From an uncultured Porphyromonadaceae bacterium (GTDB lineage: Bacteria; Bacteroidota; Bacteroidia; Bacteroidales; Muribaculaceae), in contig CAMWNP010000016.1 of NCBI GenBank assembly GCA_947175645.1, forward strand, positions 1-60,952: a stretch of 60,952 bases of DNA. The letters are read 5' to 3'. Made by a program: the position numbers and the translations under genes. Shown here piece by piece: positions 31,330-39,748 of this stretch (positions are counted from its first letter, which is position 1; each line of letters opens with the position of its first letter). The notes beneath the pieces were generated by a model. It made no database searches, was not told where the DNA came from, and was given only the letters and a program-made list of their open reading frames with translations.

Positions 31330-33276
31330 TTAGATGTTAAGTTTTTTTAGTGTTCGGAGTGTTCGCAGAACTTCTGCTACGTTGGTAGCGTGAGAAATGG
31401 CGCCACGCCCGTTGAAAGGTGGATTGCCATCGTAGAGTTGTGAGAGTGAGCCTATGCACCCCTGCGACATTTCGTCTTCGAAACCTATGAGCATGCGGTC
31501 GATGTAACTTACACCTGAGAACCCGAATACGCGCAGGTAGGCATCGGCATAGAACCCAATGAGCCATGGGCGGGCCGGGCCTTGATGCAGGGCGAGTTCT
31601 CGTTCTTCAGGGGATCCGAGATAGAATGGCCTGTAGCCGTAACTTTTGGGTGAAAGGGTACGCAACCCTTTGGGTGTGAGGAGTTCACGTGTGGCTACGT
31701 CGAGCACGCCTTTACGCTGACGTCGGTCGAGGGGTGAGTAGTCAAGGCCTATGGCGATGACCATGTTTGGACGAACTTCGGGTGATGCGAACTGCTGGTC
31801 TACGTAGTCATAAAGATAGCCGTAGTCGTTGAGGAACATGTCAATGAAGGGTTGCTTCATCTTTTCGGCTATCGAACGGTATTGTTCTGCCTTGGATGCG
31901 TATTGTTCAGATTCGGAGAGCATCTCTGCCGCGAACATAAGGGCGTTATACCACAGTGCATTGAATTCAACGAGGTAACCTGTTCTGGGAATCACGGGAC
32001 GGTCATTGAGGTGGGAGTTCATCCATGAAACGGCATGTGTGGTTCCGTTGGTTGTCAGCAGACCGTCGGGGTGCATGCGAAGGTTGTTGTGACCGTCGTT
32101 GATGATGAAATCAAGCATTTCGGTAAGATCCTTGGCGTAGAGATTTCGTGTGGCCTCCATTCCTTCGTTTTTGGCATATAACTGGATTGCGCGTGCGGCC
32201 CATAGGGGAATGTCGGGGTGTTCTATGCCGAGGATTTTCTTTGAGGGAATGCCTGTTTCGAAATATTCATGCAGGGCTTTGAGTGCGGTTGCCATAATCT
32301 TCTCAAAGTCTTCCTTGTGATTGATAGCCAGGGTGTTGCCCGGGAGCGACATGAATGTGTTTCGGGCGAGAATCACACCCCAGGGATATCCTGAGAGCAT
32401 GTACATTTCGTTTCCTTCAGTGAGATAGAACTGCTTTGCGGCATTCTTCAGGCAGTTGAAGAAAGATGTGCGCTTGGTGCGTGTGGCAATCTCCGTTTCG
32501 TAGAGTTTGCCCAGATTACGCGGTGAAATTTCATCAACTCCTGCCGAGAAAATTATAGATTCCCCTTTCTTTATGTTGGTCTTGAAGTAGCCCGGTACGT
32601 AAAGGTCCTCGGAGTATGGCACACCTCTCTCAAGATCCTTGACATACTCTATGCCGTTGTACCAGTTCGGTTCGTTCACCCACTCCACCTTGCGGCTGAA
32701 TTGCATGTAGAGAGTAGGGAACCCGTTGTAGAGGCAGCATGAAATGCCGTTGGTGACAGGAGTCATTGTTCCGTCAATGTCGTTGTTCTGGATGCATAGC
32801 GCGTTGCTGTCACGGAATGCAAGGAATGGACGGAAGCATAGGGTTGTGGGTGAGTGTGCGTCAACCAGGGTGTATCGGATCAGGATCCTGTTTTCCTTAG
32901 TGATGAAGATTTTTTCTTTTGTGAGGATAACTCCCCCAACACGGTAGGTTGTGCGGGGAACATCGTCACAGTCAAATTCCCGGATGTATTTATGTCCGTT
33001 AGGTGAATACACTCCCCCTTTGTAGCGGTGCAGCCCCAGGTTGAAGGGCGCGCCGTGCTGAATCACGGTTTCGTCAAGTGATGATAGCAGGACGTGGGGT
33101 CGGTAGGTATCCTGTCCGGGAAGCGGAATCACGAGCAGTCCGTGCTGTTTGCGTGTGTTGCAGTCAACGATGGATGTGCAGTGGTATGCACCGGCCCTGT
33201 TTGTCCGCAGCATCTCCTTTGGCAACGACTGTTCAAGATTTATCATCAGTTTTTTGTCAAACTTTAGATAACTCAT
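31330..33276 (-). CDS. Glycogen debranching enzyme (GH133-type amylo-alpha-1,6-glucosidase)
   Basis: A 648-residue enzyme with an N-terminal beta domain (EMLRTNRAGAYHCTSIVDCNTRKQHGLLV phrases, residues ~18-46) and a C-terminal (alpha/alpha)6 barrel (~290-645) containing ILARNTFMSLPGNTLA, MHPDGLLTTNGTTHAVSWM and ALHQGPARPWLIGFY. It hydrolyses alpha-1,6 branch stubs of glycogen. First gene of the glycogen operon. Start at 33276 is the only convincing ATG. Confidence 0.9.
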   Translation of the reverse strand: MSYLKFDKKLMINLEQSLPKEMLRTNRAGAYHCTSIVDCNTRKQHGLLVIPLPGQDTYRPHVLLSSLDETVIQHGAPFNLGLHRYKGGVYSPNGHKYIREFDCDDVPRTTYRVGGVILTKEKIFITKENRILIRYTLVDAHSPTTLCFRPFLAFRDSNALCIQNNDIDGTMTPVTNGISCCLYNGFPTLYMQFSRKVEWVNEPNWYNGIEYVKDLERGVPYSEDLYVPGYFKTNIKKGESIIFSAGVDEISPRNLGKLYETEIATRTKRTSFFNCLKNAAKQFYLTEGNEMYMLSGYPWGVILARNTFMSLPGNTLAINHKEDFEKIMATALKALHEYFETGIPSKKILGIEHPDIPLWAARAIQLYAKNEGMEATRNLYAKDLTEMLDFIINDGHNNLRMHPDGLLTTNGTTHAVSWMNSHLNDRPVIPRTGYLVEFNALWYNALMFAAEMLSESEQYASKAEQYRSIAEKMKQPFIDMFLNDYGYLYDYVDQQFASPEVRPNMVIAIGLDYSPLDRRQRKGVLDVATRELLTPKGLRTLSPKSYGYRPFYLGSPEERELALHQGPARPWLIGFYADAYLRVFGFSGVSYIDRMLIGFEDEMSQGCIGSLSQLYDGNPPFNGRGAISHATNVAEVLRTLRTLKKLNI

Positions 33277-33365
33277 TATAGTGGTCTGATAATACTGTTT
33301 TGATACGTTTTATGTTGTATAACATGCGTATAAATCATAGTGGCTACGCATTGTTTTTTCCTGTT

Positions 33366-33373
33366 CAAATGTA
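33366..33373 (-). promoter_or_regulatory. -7 box of the glycogen operon
   Basis: TACATTTG on the minus strand, an exact TAnnTTTG, giving a leader of about 80 nt. No TTTG at canonical spacing. Confidence 0.45.
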
Positions 33374-33476
33374 ACAAAAAAAGTAATAGGAGATGTTTCT
33401 TTTTTTATCAAAATTATGTGAAATCACCCATGTTTAACAAATTTTAATAGTTTCATGAGTTTTCGTGGGAAAACAG

Positions 33477-33513
33477 TGAAAAAAGCAAGGGATATTCTCT
33501 CGAACATCCCTTG
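33477..33513 (-). terminator. Terminator of tRNA-Arg
   Basis: Minus strand: 8-bp stem CAAGGGAT/ATCCCTTG, 12-base loop, then CTTTTTTC, directly after the tRNA. Confidence 0.85.
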
Positions 33514-33516
33514 ATG

Positions 33517-33590
33517 TGACTCCTACAGGATTCAAACCTGTAACCTTCTGATCCGTAGTCAGATGCTCTATTCAGTTGAGCTAAGGAGCC
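33517..33590 (-). tRNA. tRNA-Arg(ACG)
   Basis: A 74-nt tRNA. Acceptor GGCTCCT/AGGAGTC, anticodon loop CTACGGA giving ACG (A34 probably deaminated to inosine), T arm GGTTTGAATCC, discriminator A, no encoded CCA. Confidence 0.95.
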
Positions 33591-33613
33591 GAACCTTTTT
33601 GGGTTTGCGTCTG

Positions 33614-33645
33614 CAAAGTTAGTTTTTTTTTGCGGGATAACCAAA
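33614..33645 (-). promoter_or_regulatory. Promoter of tRNA-Arg
   Basis: Minus strand: TTTG (33642-33645), exactly 20 bases, TAACTTTG (33614-33621), about 24 bases before the tRNA. Confidence 0.88.
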
Positions 33646-33737
33646 TTTTTTGGTGATTTTTTAATTGTCGGAATTTTACTCTCTTCATTTTTACTCCCGG
33701 CAGCCCTTTAACCTTATATAACTACGCACGGCTCTAA

Positions 33738-34029
33738 GACCCGGTTCCACAATATATGTTAATGCTGAGGACACAAATCGCCGAGAGATTTTGGGCTTGT
33801 GATGAAGGAGCGTAGCCGTGGTTACGTGACTGAAGAACAAGGCAAAAAGCGCCGGTGAGATGCGGCGGTAAGGTAACTTTTTGCCACGTTACCATTGGCA
33901 CGGCCAATCGTCATGCATCTGCGTCCGCTTGTTTCGGTCACAATGCAACCGCATTGCTCTCTCACTGCGCGAACACATCTGCATAACGCTTGACCGCCTC
34001 AGTATTAACAAATATTGGGGAACCGGGTC
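33738..34029. mobile_element. Non-autonomous IS5/IS1031-type element (MITE-like), copy B
   Basis: A 292-bp element with the same ~34-bp inverted ends (GACCCGGTTCC...) and a TAA duplication (33735-33737 and 34030-34032). The right ~135 bp match copies A and C. The left interior (33772-33890) differs from copy A and carries unrelated-looking repeat sequence before the shared AAGGTAACTTTTTGCCAC. No coding capacity. Confidence 0.88.
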
Positions 34030-34078
34030 TAATAGCGAGTTTTGAATTAAATTCGCCTTGACTGGTAAAAAACGGTGA

Positions 34079-34239
34079 CGGTGTGTCATAATAAGCCATC
34101 TGCGTCGTTGCTTTCGGAAGCGGCTTCGGTCACATATTTAGGTATGCTCCCATCGTCCTCATCCTCAGCGCCTTGCATCTGACCTGTTCTGACACACCTT
34201 AGGAGGCTGTGCCAAATTTTTTTTTTTTGACACACCCTC
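34079..34239. repeat. Gene-terminal repeat, copy 1
   Basis: A 161-bp member of a four-copy family. From the right end it reads GAGGGTGTG-type hairpin (imperfect here, ~34202-34239), then a conserved ~110 bp block, ending in TTATTATGACACACCG at the left. The hairpin lies 33 bases after the stop of the small gene at 34273-34503. Confidence 0.85.
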
Positions 34240-34272
34240 ACTGTTCTTGTTAGGGGGAAATGTATTTCAATT

Positions 34273-34503
34273 TTATTGCTGATTCCCGGCGTAGGACAGG
34301 ATTTCGGGGCTTTGAACATCTACGCCATATTCCCTGGCGCGGGCGAGTATTGCCGTTGCAAGTTTGTGGCGGAGGTTCTCGGGACAGTAGCGGAAATATG
34401 CTTCGGCGGCGCGAACGTGGGCGGCGTCGGGCATGGGGTATTCACGTCTTTCAGGTAGTCCGAACATTGAGTCCGGGAGTTCTTTGCGTTCTTCAGTTGT
34501 CAT
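34273..34503 (-). CDS. Small DUF6582-like protein
   Basis: A 76-residue cytosolic protein: ELPDSMFGLPERREYPMPD, then AAHVRAAEAYFRYCPE and a helical C-terminus. The pattern of a short FxLP..R.YP..D..H...A segment followed by a helix resembles the small domain I know as DUF6582, found in phage-related and stand-alone proteins. The ATG at 34503 is preferred because upstream codons do not fit. Function unknown; followed by gene-terminal repeat copy 1. Confidence 0.55.
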   Translation of the reverse strand: MTTEERKELPDSMFGLPERREYPMPDAAHVRAAEAYFRYCPENLRHKLATAILARAREYGVDVQSPEILSYAGNQQ

Positions 34504-34608
34504 AGTTGTAAGATTTTTAAATCCGGTTTTCTGAAACCTGACAGATAAAAGTTTACAATATAACGATTTGACGCAAGATAATGTTGACAAATATTCAGGC
34601 TCCCGGTG

Positions 34609-35943
34609 TCATAGCCGGCGCAGGACCATGACTACAAGGATGGTTGTGACTATTGTTGCCAGGAAATCGCTTATGGGAAAAGATACCCAGACACCGTCGA
34701 GGCCATAAATCGAGGGGAGAATCAGCAGGAGGGGGATGAGGAACAGAACCTGTCTTGTCAACCCGAGGAATATACTCAAGGCTGCTTTTCCGAGCGACTG
34801 GAAGAGAGTGGTGCTGACAACCTGGAAGCCTACCATCCAGAAACAGATCATGGAGAGAGTCAGGGCGTTGCGGGATACGTTTATCAGGGTTTCATCCTTA
34901 GTGAACAGCCAGGCGATCCACTGCGGAATTGTCAGTCCGGCGATACATCCGAGAGTACAGACCGCTGTACCTGCCCCTACGGCAAGCCAGAATACTTTTT
35001 TTGCTCGTTGAGGCTGACCTGCACCGAAGTTGTATCCGGCTATAGGTTGCATACCCTGGCATATTCCCACAACCACGGATACCAGCATGCCGGTAATGGT
35101 TGAGAAAATTCCGGCTGCGGCCACCGCATTGTCACCACCTTCGCGCAAGAGAGTGTTGTTTATGACAATATTTATGAAGCATCCGGCTATGTTGACGATG
35201 CTTGGGGCGGCTCCGAGTGATACCATAGAGAAAACTTCATTCCATCTGAGCCTGAATGTGCCGGAGGTAAAGTGTAATGTGCTGGACTTTTTCATGAAGT
35301 GAATCAGAACGAACCACATTCCAATGAAAAGACCTATGTCAGATGCAATGGCTGCTCCTTTTATCCCCATTTTCAGGACAAAGATGAATATAGGGTCAAG
35401 AACCACATTGCATCCGGCTCCTATCAGCATTGTAATCATTGCCAGACGCGGGTAGCCTGATGATCGCATCACGTTGTTCAGACTGTACATGACGTTCATC
35501 ATCATGAGTCCCGGAAGGAAATAAGTGAGAAATTCTCGTGCGTAGGGCATGGTTGCTTCGCTTGCACCGAAGGCGCGGAGGATGTCATCCATGAAAATGG
35601 TGAACACAGTCAGGTAGATTGAAGCGTTGACTATCGTCAGTACAAGCGTATTGCCGAGAATTATCTCCGCTCCCCGCTGATTTTTGTTTCCCAGCAGGAT
35701 GGATGTACGCGCCGATGCACCAACCCCGACGAGAACACCTACAGCGGTGGATATATTCATCACCGGGAAGGTTATGGTCAGTCCGGCGATGGCGTCAGGC
35801 CCGACCGCATGGCCAATGAACATGCGGTCAACTATATTATATAATGAGACAACGAGCATTCCCACTATGGCGGGGAGTGAGTATTGCCATAGCAGCCGCC
35901 CGGGGCTTTGTGTGGTCAGTGCGGTTAGTTTAGTGGATGACAT
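34609..35943 (-). CDS. MATE-family multidrug exporter
   Basis: A 444-residue inner-membrane protein with 12 predicted helices in two MatE halves. Typical phrases are SLYNIVDRMFIGHAVGPDAIAGL near the N-terminus and GICQGMQPIAGYNFGAGQ at the start of the second half. Expected to export cationic drugs or metabolites using Na+ or H+. Stands alone between two gene-terminal repeats. Confidence 0.92.
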   Translation of the reverse strand: MSSTKLTALTTQSPGRLLWQYSLPAIVGMLVVSLYNIVDRMFIGHAVGPDAIAGLTITFPVMNISTAVGVLVGVGASARTSILLGNKNQRGAEIILGNTLVLTIVNASIYLTVFTIFMDDILRAFGASEATMPYAREFLTYFLPGLMMMNVMYSLNNVMRSSGYPRLAMITMLIGAGCNVVLDPIFIFVLKMGIKGAAIASDIGLFIGMWFVLIHFMKKSSTLHFTSGTFRLRWNEVFSMVSLGAAPSIVNIAGCFINIVINNTLLREGGDNAVAAAGIFSTITGMLVSVVVGICQGMQPIAGYNFGAGQPQRAKKVFWLAVGAGTAVCTLGCIAGLTIPQWIAWLFTKDETLINVSRNALTLSMICFWMVGFQVVSTTLFQSLGKAALSIFLGLTRQVLFLIPLLLILPSIYGLDGVWVSFPISDFLATIVTTILVVMVLRRL

Positions 35944-36008
35944 TATTCCGGAATGAGATTGGTTTGCCGGGGGGTGAGGGTAATGAATATTTTATTTAAT
36001 CAAATCGA

Positions 36009-36169
36009 CGGTGTGCAATAATAAGCCATCTGCGTCGTTGCTTTCGGAAGCGGCTTCGGTCACATACTTAGGTATGCTCACATCAGCCTCATCCTCAGCG
36101 CCTTGCCTCCGGCATATTCTGACAAACCTTAAGAGGGTGTGCCAAAATTTTTGTTTTTGACACACCCTC
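36009..36169. repeat. Gene-terminal repeat, copy 2
   Basis: A 161-bp copy. The hairpin is perfect here: GAGGGTGTG/CACACCCTC (36133-36169) around an A/T-rich loop, 28 bases after the TPR gene stop. The conserved block follows, with the far end at 36009 lying 65 bases upstream of the MATE gene. Confidence 0.88.
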
Positions 36170-36197
36170 GTGGATTTTATCTGATTAACCTATTGGA

Positions 36198-36899
36198 TTA
36201 TTCTGATTTTGCACTTGCTGCTGCTGACTGGATTTTTGCGCGTTCAACATATTTCTTTATGTCGATTCCGTAGTTTTCAGCGAACGCGGGATAGTTTTTC
36301 TGAATTTCTTCGTATGTTTCTGCCTCAGCCTTGAAGTTACCCTGCGCACGGTAAACACGAGCGAGTTTGCTCATGAAGAAAGGTGTGTAGTAGGGGTTTT
36401 TATCAGATTTTGAGATGGCATCCTTGAAAGCCGAAACTGCTTTGTCGAGTTGATCGAGGTTAGCGTAGCAGTCACCTTTGAGAGAGAATGCCGCAGCACC
36501 AATAACAGATTCTGATGCGCTGAATTTGTCAAGATAGTCAAGGGCACTCTGATAGTCTTCCTTGTCATAGAGCATGATCGCTGACTGGAGAGCCGCGCGG
36601 TTTTTGGCATCGCCGCTCATGTCGTTGGCAATGTTCATGTACTGGGCAAGCGCTACGGAGTCATTCCCGATTGCAAGTTGCACATCGGCTTTGCCTATTG
36701 CTTCGTTGCTTTTTTCAACTGCGGGATTGTGGATCAGATAAACGTAACCGATGATGAGTGCTACGATAATGGTTATTGCAACTGTGATCCAAACGATGAT
36801 CTTCTGGTTTTTCTGTACTTTTTCGGCAACATCAACCATGTGTTCGTTGAGTTGGTCGATGCTGGTTTCTGTTTCCTGTGTTTGAGGTTTTTTAGCCAT
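36198..36899 (-). CDS. Membrane-anchored tetratricopeptide-repeat protein
   Basis: A 233-residue protein. A short cytosolic N-terminus, one transmembrane helix (~37-58, IIVWITVAITIIVALIIGYV) and 4-5 TPR-like helix pairs (ALDYLDKFSASESVIGAAAFSL, LDKAVSAFKDAISKSDKNPYY) facing the periplasm. The architecture resembles YfgM, a periplasmic chaperone-associated factor; the assignment is by shape only. Monocistronic with its own promoter and repeat copy 2 behind it. Confidence 0.75.
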   Translation of the reverse strand: MAKKPQTQETETSIDQLNEHMVDVAEKVQKNQKIIVWITVAITIIVALIIGYVYLIHNPAVEKSNEAIGKADVQLAIGNDSVALAQYMNIANDMSGDAKNRAALQSAIMLYDKEDYQSALDYLDKFSASESVIGAAAFSLKGDCYANLDQLDKAVSAFKDAISKSDKNPYYTPFFMSKLARVYRAQGNFKAEAETYEEIQKNYPAFAENYGIDIKKYVERAKIQSAAASAKSE

Positions 36900-36937
36900 T
36901 TTATGTGATATTTTTTATTTGCTGAGTTTTGGATTTG

Positions 36938-36968
36938 CAAATTTACGATTTTATTTGGAAATATCAAA
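36938..36968 (-). promoter_or_regulatory. Promoter of the TPR gene
   Basis: Minus strand: TTTG (36965-36968), 19 bases, TAAATTTG (36938-36945). Leader of about 30 nt. Confidence 0.8.
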
Positions 36969-37115
36969 TTATTAGTTCATAATTTGTTAAATCAACCGCG
37001 GGGGAAATTCCCTTGCAGAAATCGGTTCTTCAGCATTTGTATCGACAGTAGTCAGTGGGTCATAACCGTCGGAAGCATCATTCGCCGATGGGAGTATCGG
37101 AATCAGGAGTCGTGA

Positions 37116-37763
37116 TTACTGATTGTTTTCCAGCCACTTAGTGCGCGTTGCGTCTGGCAGGTGCTTCACCGTGAAGTCGGAGAATACCACATTGAAGCCG
37201 TCCCCGTCGGGGCAGGCTGCCATCATGCCAACCTTTACCGGACGGTTCGCCTCCATCCAGGCATTGCGCATCATGGTGTATTCCTTGTCGTCGAAAGAAT
37301 AGAAAATCTCTATTGCGTCAAGGCGTCGTACGGCCTTGATCCAGATGTATTCAACCGGGCGGTCGAGGGTGATCACGCTCCAGTCAGAAGTGTGGTGGGT
37401 CACCACGGTACTCAGATTATACTTGCCATCGACAAATTCAATCCCTGTCTTGATGTAGTTCTCGTGGTCGATGCGTATCATCATTCCGGCCTGGTCGAAG
37501 CGCTCCTTGTAGTTGCCGGAAACCTTCACCTTTGCCTCAAACTCTCCGCCATATTCGGCATAATAGAATGGAGCGTCATCAACGGTGAAACCGTAGTGGG
37601 AGATGCGCCAGTAGTCGCTCTTCGGTGTTACGGACATGGAAAGCCTGCCGTTCTCAATCGACCAATCCGCCGGTTCGTTGAACCAGTTCATTTTTTCCAG
37701 TGTCTGAGCCGAAGCAAATTCCGCGCATATAGCGGCAGCAAATATCAGAATGAGTTTTTTCAT
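37116..37763 (-). CDS. DUF1349-type secreted beta-sandwich protein
   Basis: A 215-residue exported protein: signal peptide (1-19, ending FASAQ) then one concanavalin A-like sandwich of the DUF1349 family (WFNEPADWSIENGRLSMSV, FDQAGMMIRIDHENYIKTGIEF, RLDAIEIFYSFDDKEY). Relatives include the yeast protein called regulation of enolase 1 and are thought to bind carbohydrate. Probably periplasmic. Monocistronic. Confidence 0.82.
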   Translation of the reverse strand: MKKLILIFAAAICAEFASAQTLEKMNWFNEPADWSIENGRLSMSVTPKSDYWRISHYGFTVDDAPFYYAEYGGEFEAKVKVSGNYKERFDQAGMMIRIDHENYIKTGIEFVDGKYNLSTVVTHHTSDWSVITLDRPVEYIWIKAVRRLDAIEIFYSFDDKEYTMMRNAWMEANRPVKVGMMAACPDGDGFNVVFSDFTVKHLPDATRTKWLENNQ

Positions 37764-37800
37764 CTTGAAAGGTGTGTTGGGGTGATTAATGTTAACTTTG

Positions 37801-37808
37801 CAAAGTTA
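37801..37808 (-). promoter_or_regulatory. -7 box of the DUF1349 gene
   Basis: TAACTTTG on the minus strand. It forms half of a perfect 16-bp palindrome TAACTTTGCAAAGTTA (37793-37808), so an identical box faces the other way. Confidence 0.5.
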
Positions 37809-37963
37809 GATTATTCCACATCCATAAACAATGGTTATTTGTAACCAAAATGATCATGATCCGGAAAGACCTTGAATATCTTCTGACGGTTGTTTATTAT
37901 CCGTTAACGCTCTGTTGTCAACTTTTATTTATTGAAAAGCGTTAGATTTTAACTTAATTATAG

Positions 37964-37971
37964 TAACTTTG
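37964..37971 (+). promoter_or_regulatory. -7 box of the DEAD-box helicase gene
   Basis: TAACTTTG, 20 bases before the ATG at 37991; the leader would be only about a dozen bases. The upstream TTTG element is not clear. Confidence 0.5.
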
Positions 37972-37990
37972 TCTAATCAAATAACAGATT

Positions 37991-39745
37991 ATGAAAACAT
38001 TTGAAGAACTCGGAGTGAGTGAACCGCTTCTGAAGGCGGTGGAAGATATGGGATTTGAACAGCCTATGCCTGTTCAGGAAAAGGTTATACCGCATCTGCT
38101 GAATAATGACACTGATATTGTTGCTCTGGCACAAACCGGCACCGGTAAGACCGCTGCTTTCGGTTTGCCTGTTCTGCAGCGTATCAATCCTGAACTTCAT
38201 CAGCCCCAGGCACTTATTCTTTCTCCCACGCGCGAACTTTGTCTGCAGATTGCCGGAGATCTTGCCGATTTCTCAAAATATATGCCTGACGTTGAGGTGC
38301 TCCCCGTTTATGGCGGGTCAAGCATTGAAAGCCAGATAAGGGCATTGAAGAAAGGGGTGCAGATAATCGTTGCTACTCCGGGCCGACTCATTGACCTTAT
38401 CAACAGAGGTGTCGCTAAACTTGACGATGTCCACACGGTGATTCTTGATGAGGCCGATGAAATGCTCAATATGGGTTTCCTCGACTCAATCAACGATATT
38501 CTGGATCATGTTCCCGCTGACCGCAAGATGCTTATGTTCTCGGCCACAATGCCCAAGGAAATTTCAAAGATAGCCCAGCGCTACATGAACAATCCCACCG
38601 AGATTGTGGTGGGAACACGTAATGAAGGCGCTTCCACGGTAAAACATGTCTATTATATGGTTCACGCCCGTGATAAGATGCTGGCGCTGAAGCGTATCTG
38701 CGACAATACCCCCAATATTTACGCTATTGTGTTCTGCCGTACACGTAAGGAAACACAGGAAATCGCCGACAATCTTATCAGTGAGGGCTACAATGCCGAT
38801 GCCCTGCACGGTGATCTTTCTCAGCAGCAGCGTGACCTCACCATGAAGAAATTCCGTGATCGGGTGATAACAATACTTGTGGCTACTGACGTTGCTGCAC
38901 GTGGCCTTGATGTCGATGACCTTACACACGTAATCAATTACGGACTTCCTGAAGATACAGCAGTTTACACCCACCGCTCAGGTCGTACCGGACGCGCAGG
39001 AAAGGCAGGTGTGTCGGTAGCCATCATCCATCAGCGTGAGAAAGGACGCATGAGGGAGATAGAGCGTATAATCGGTAAGAAATTCGAGCGTAAGGATGTG
39101 CCTACTCCTGAACATATCATTGAAAAGCAGTTGTATTATCTGGCCGACCGTCTGGAGCGCGTTGAAGTCAACGAGCAGGAGATGGAGAAATATACCACGG
39201 GAGTAGTCAAGAAACTCGGATGGCTCTCTGCCGAAGATCTCATAAAGCGCGTGCTATCCCTTGAATTCAACCGTCTGCTGAACTATTACAAGGATGCCCC
39301 CACCATTGACTTCATTGATGAAAAACCCACCAAGAAAGATAAGGAGTTCCACAAGCCTGCCGACGAAAAGGAGAAAGACCGCCGTACGGCTGAAAAGGGT
39401 ATGGAACGGATCTACATCAACCTCGGAAAGTCCGACGGATTTTATGCCGGTAACCTGATTGACATGCTCAATCATCTGGTTAAGGGATCTCGCGTGGATG
39501 TAGGGCGGATCGACCTCATGCCAGGCTATTCCCTCTTCGATGTCAGAAAGAAGGATGCCTCACGAGTCGTTACCGGGCTGACCGGTGCGGAATTCGTGGG
39601 TAAAAGAGTCTATTGTGAGGTTGCTCAGGAAGATAAGGATTATAACCGTGCATCGGCACGGAAATCGCGTGAGGCCGCATCCGGTGATGCAGATGCCGAG
39701 GGCTTCAGGCGCCGTAAGTCAAAAAACGTAAAACGCAGAAGATAA
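37991..39745 (+). CDS. deaD: DEAD-box RNA helicase, DeaD/CsdA type
   Basis: A 584-residue ATP-dependent RNA helicase for ribosome assembly and RNA remodelling. RecA domain 1: AQTGTGKTAAFGLP (Walker A), PTRELCLQ, TPGRLID, DEADEML, SATMP. RecA domain 2: VFCRTRKE, VATDVAARGLDVDDL, HRSGRTGRAG. A DbpA-type RNA-binding domain (~465-540, MERIYINLGKSDGF) is followed by a basic tail ending RRRKSKNVKRRR. First of a run with DUF3256, xseA and xseB. Confidence 0.95.
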   Translation: MKTFEELGVSEPLLKAVEDMGFEQPMPVQEKVIPHLLNNDTDIVALAQTGTGKTAAFGLPVLQRINPELHQPQALILSPTRELCLQIAGDLADFSKYMPDVEVLPVYGGSSIESQIRALKKGVQIIVATPGRLIDLINRGVAKLDDVHTVILDEADEMLNMGFLDSINDILDHVPADRKMLMFSATMPKEISKIAQRYMNNPTEIVVGTRNEGASTVKHVYYMVHARDKMLALKRICDNTPNIYAIVFCRTRKETQEIADNLISEGYNADALHGDLSQQQRDLTMKKFRDRVITILVATDVAARGLDVDDLTHVINYGLPEDTAVYTHRSGRTGRAGKAGVSVAIIHQREKGRMREIERIIGKKFERKDVPTPEHIIEKQLYYLADRLERVEVNEQEMEKYTTGVVKKLGWLSAEDLIKRVLSLEFNRLLNYYKDAPTIDFIDEKPTKKDKEFHKPADEKEKDRRTAEKGMERIYINLGKSDGFYAGNLIDMLNHLVKGSRVDVGRIDLMPGYSLFDVRKKDASRVVTGLTGAEFVGKRVYCEVAQEDKDYNRASARKSREAASGDADAEGFRRRKSKNVKRRR

Positions 39746-39748
39746 CGA

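Noticed and set aside
35944-36008. Promoter for the MATE gene
   Set aside because: No TAnnTTTG box is present in this interval, so no promoter is claimed.
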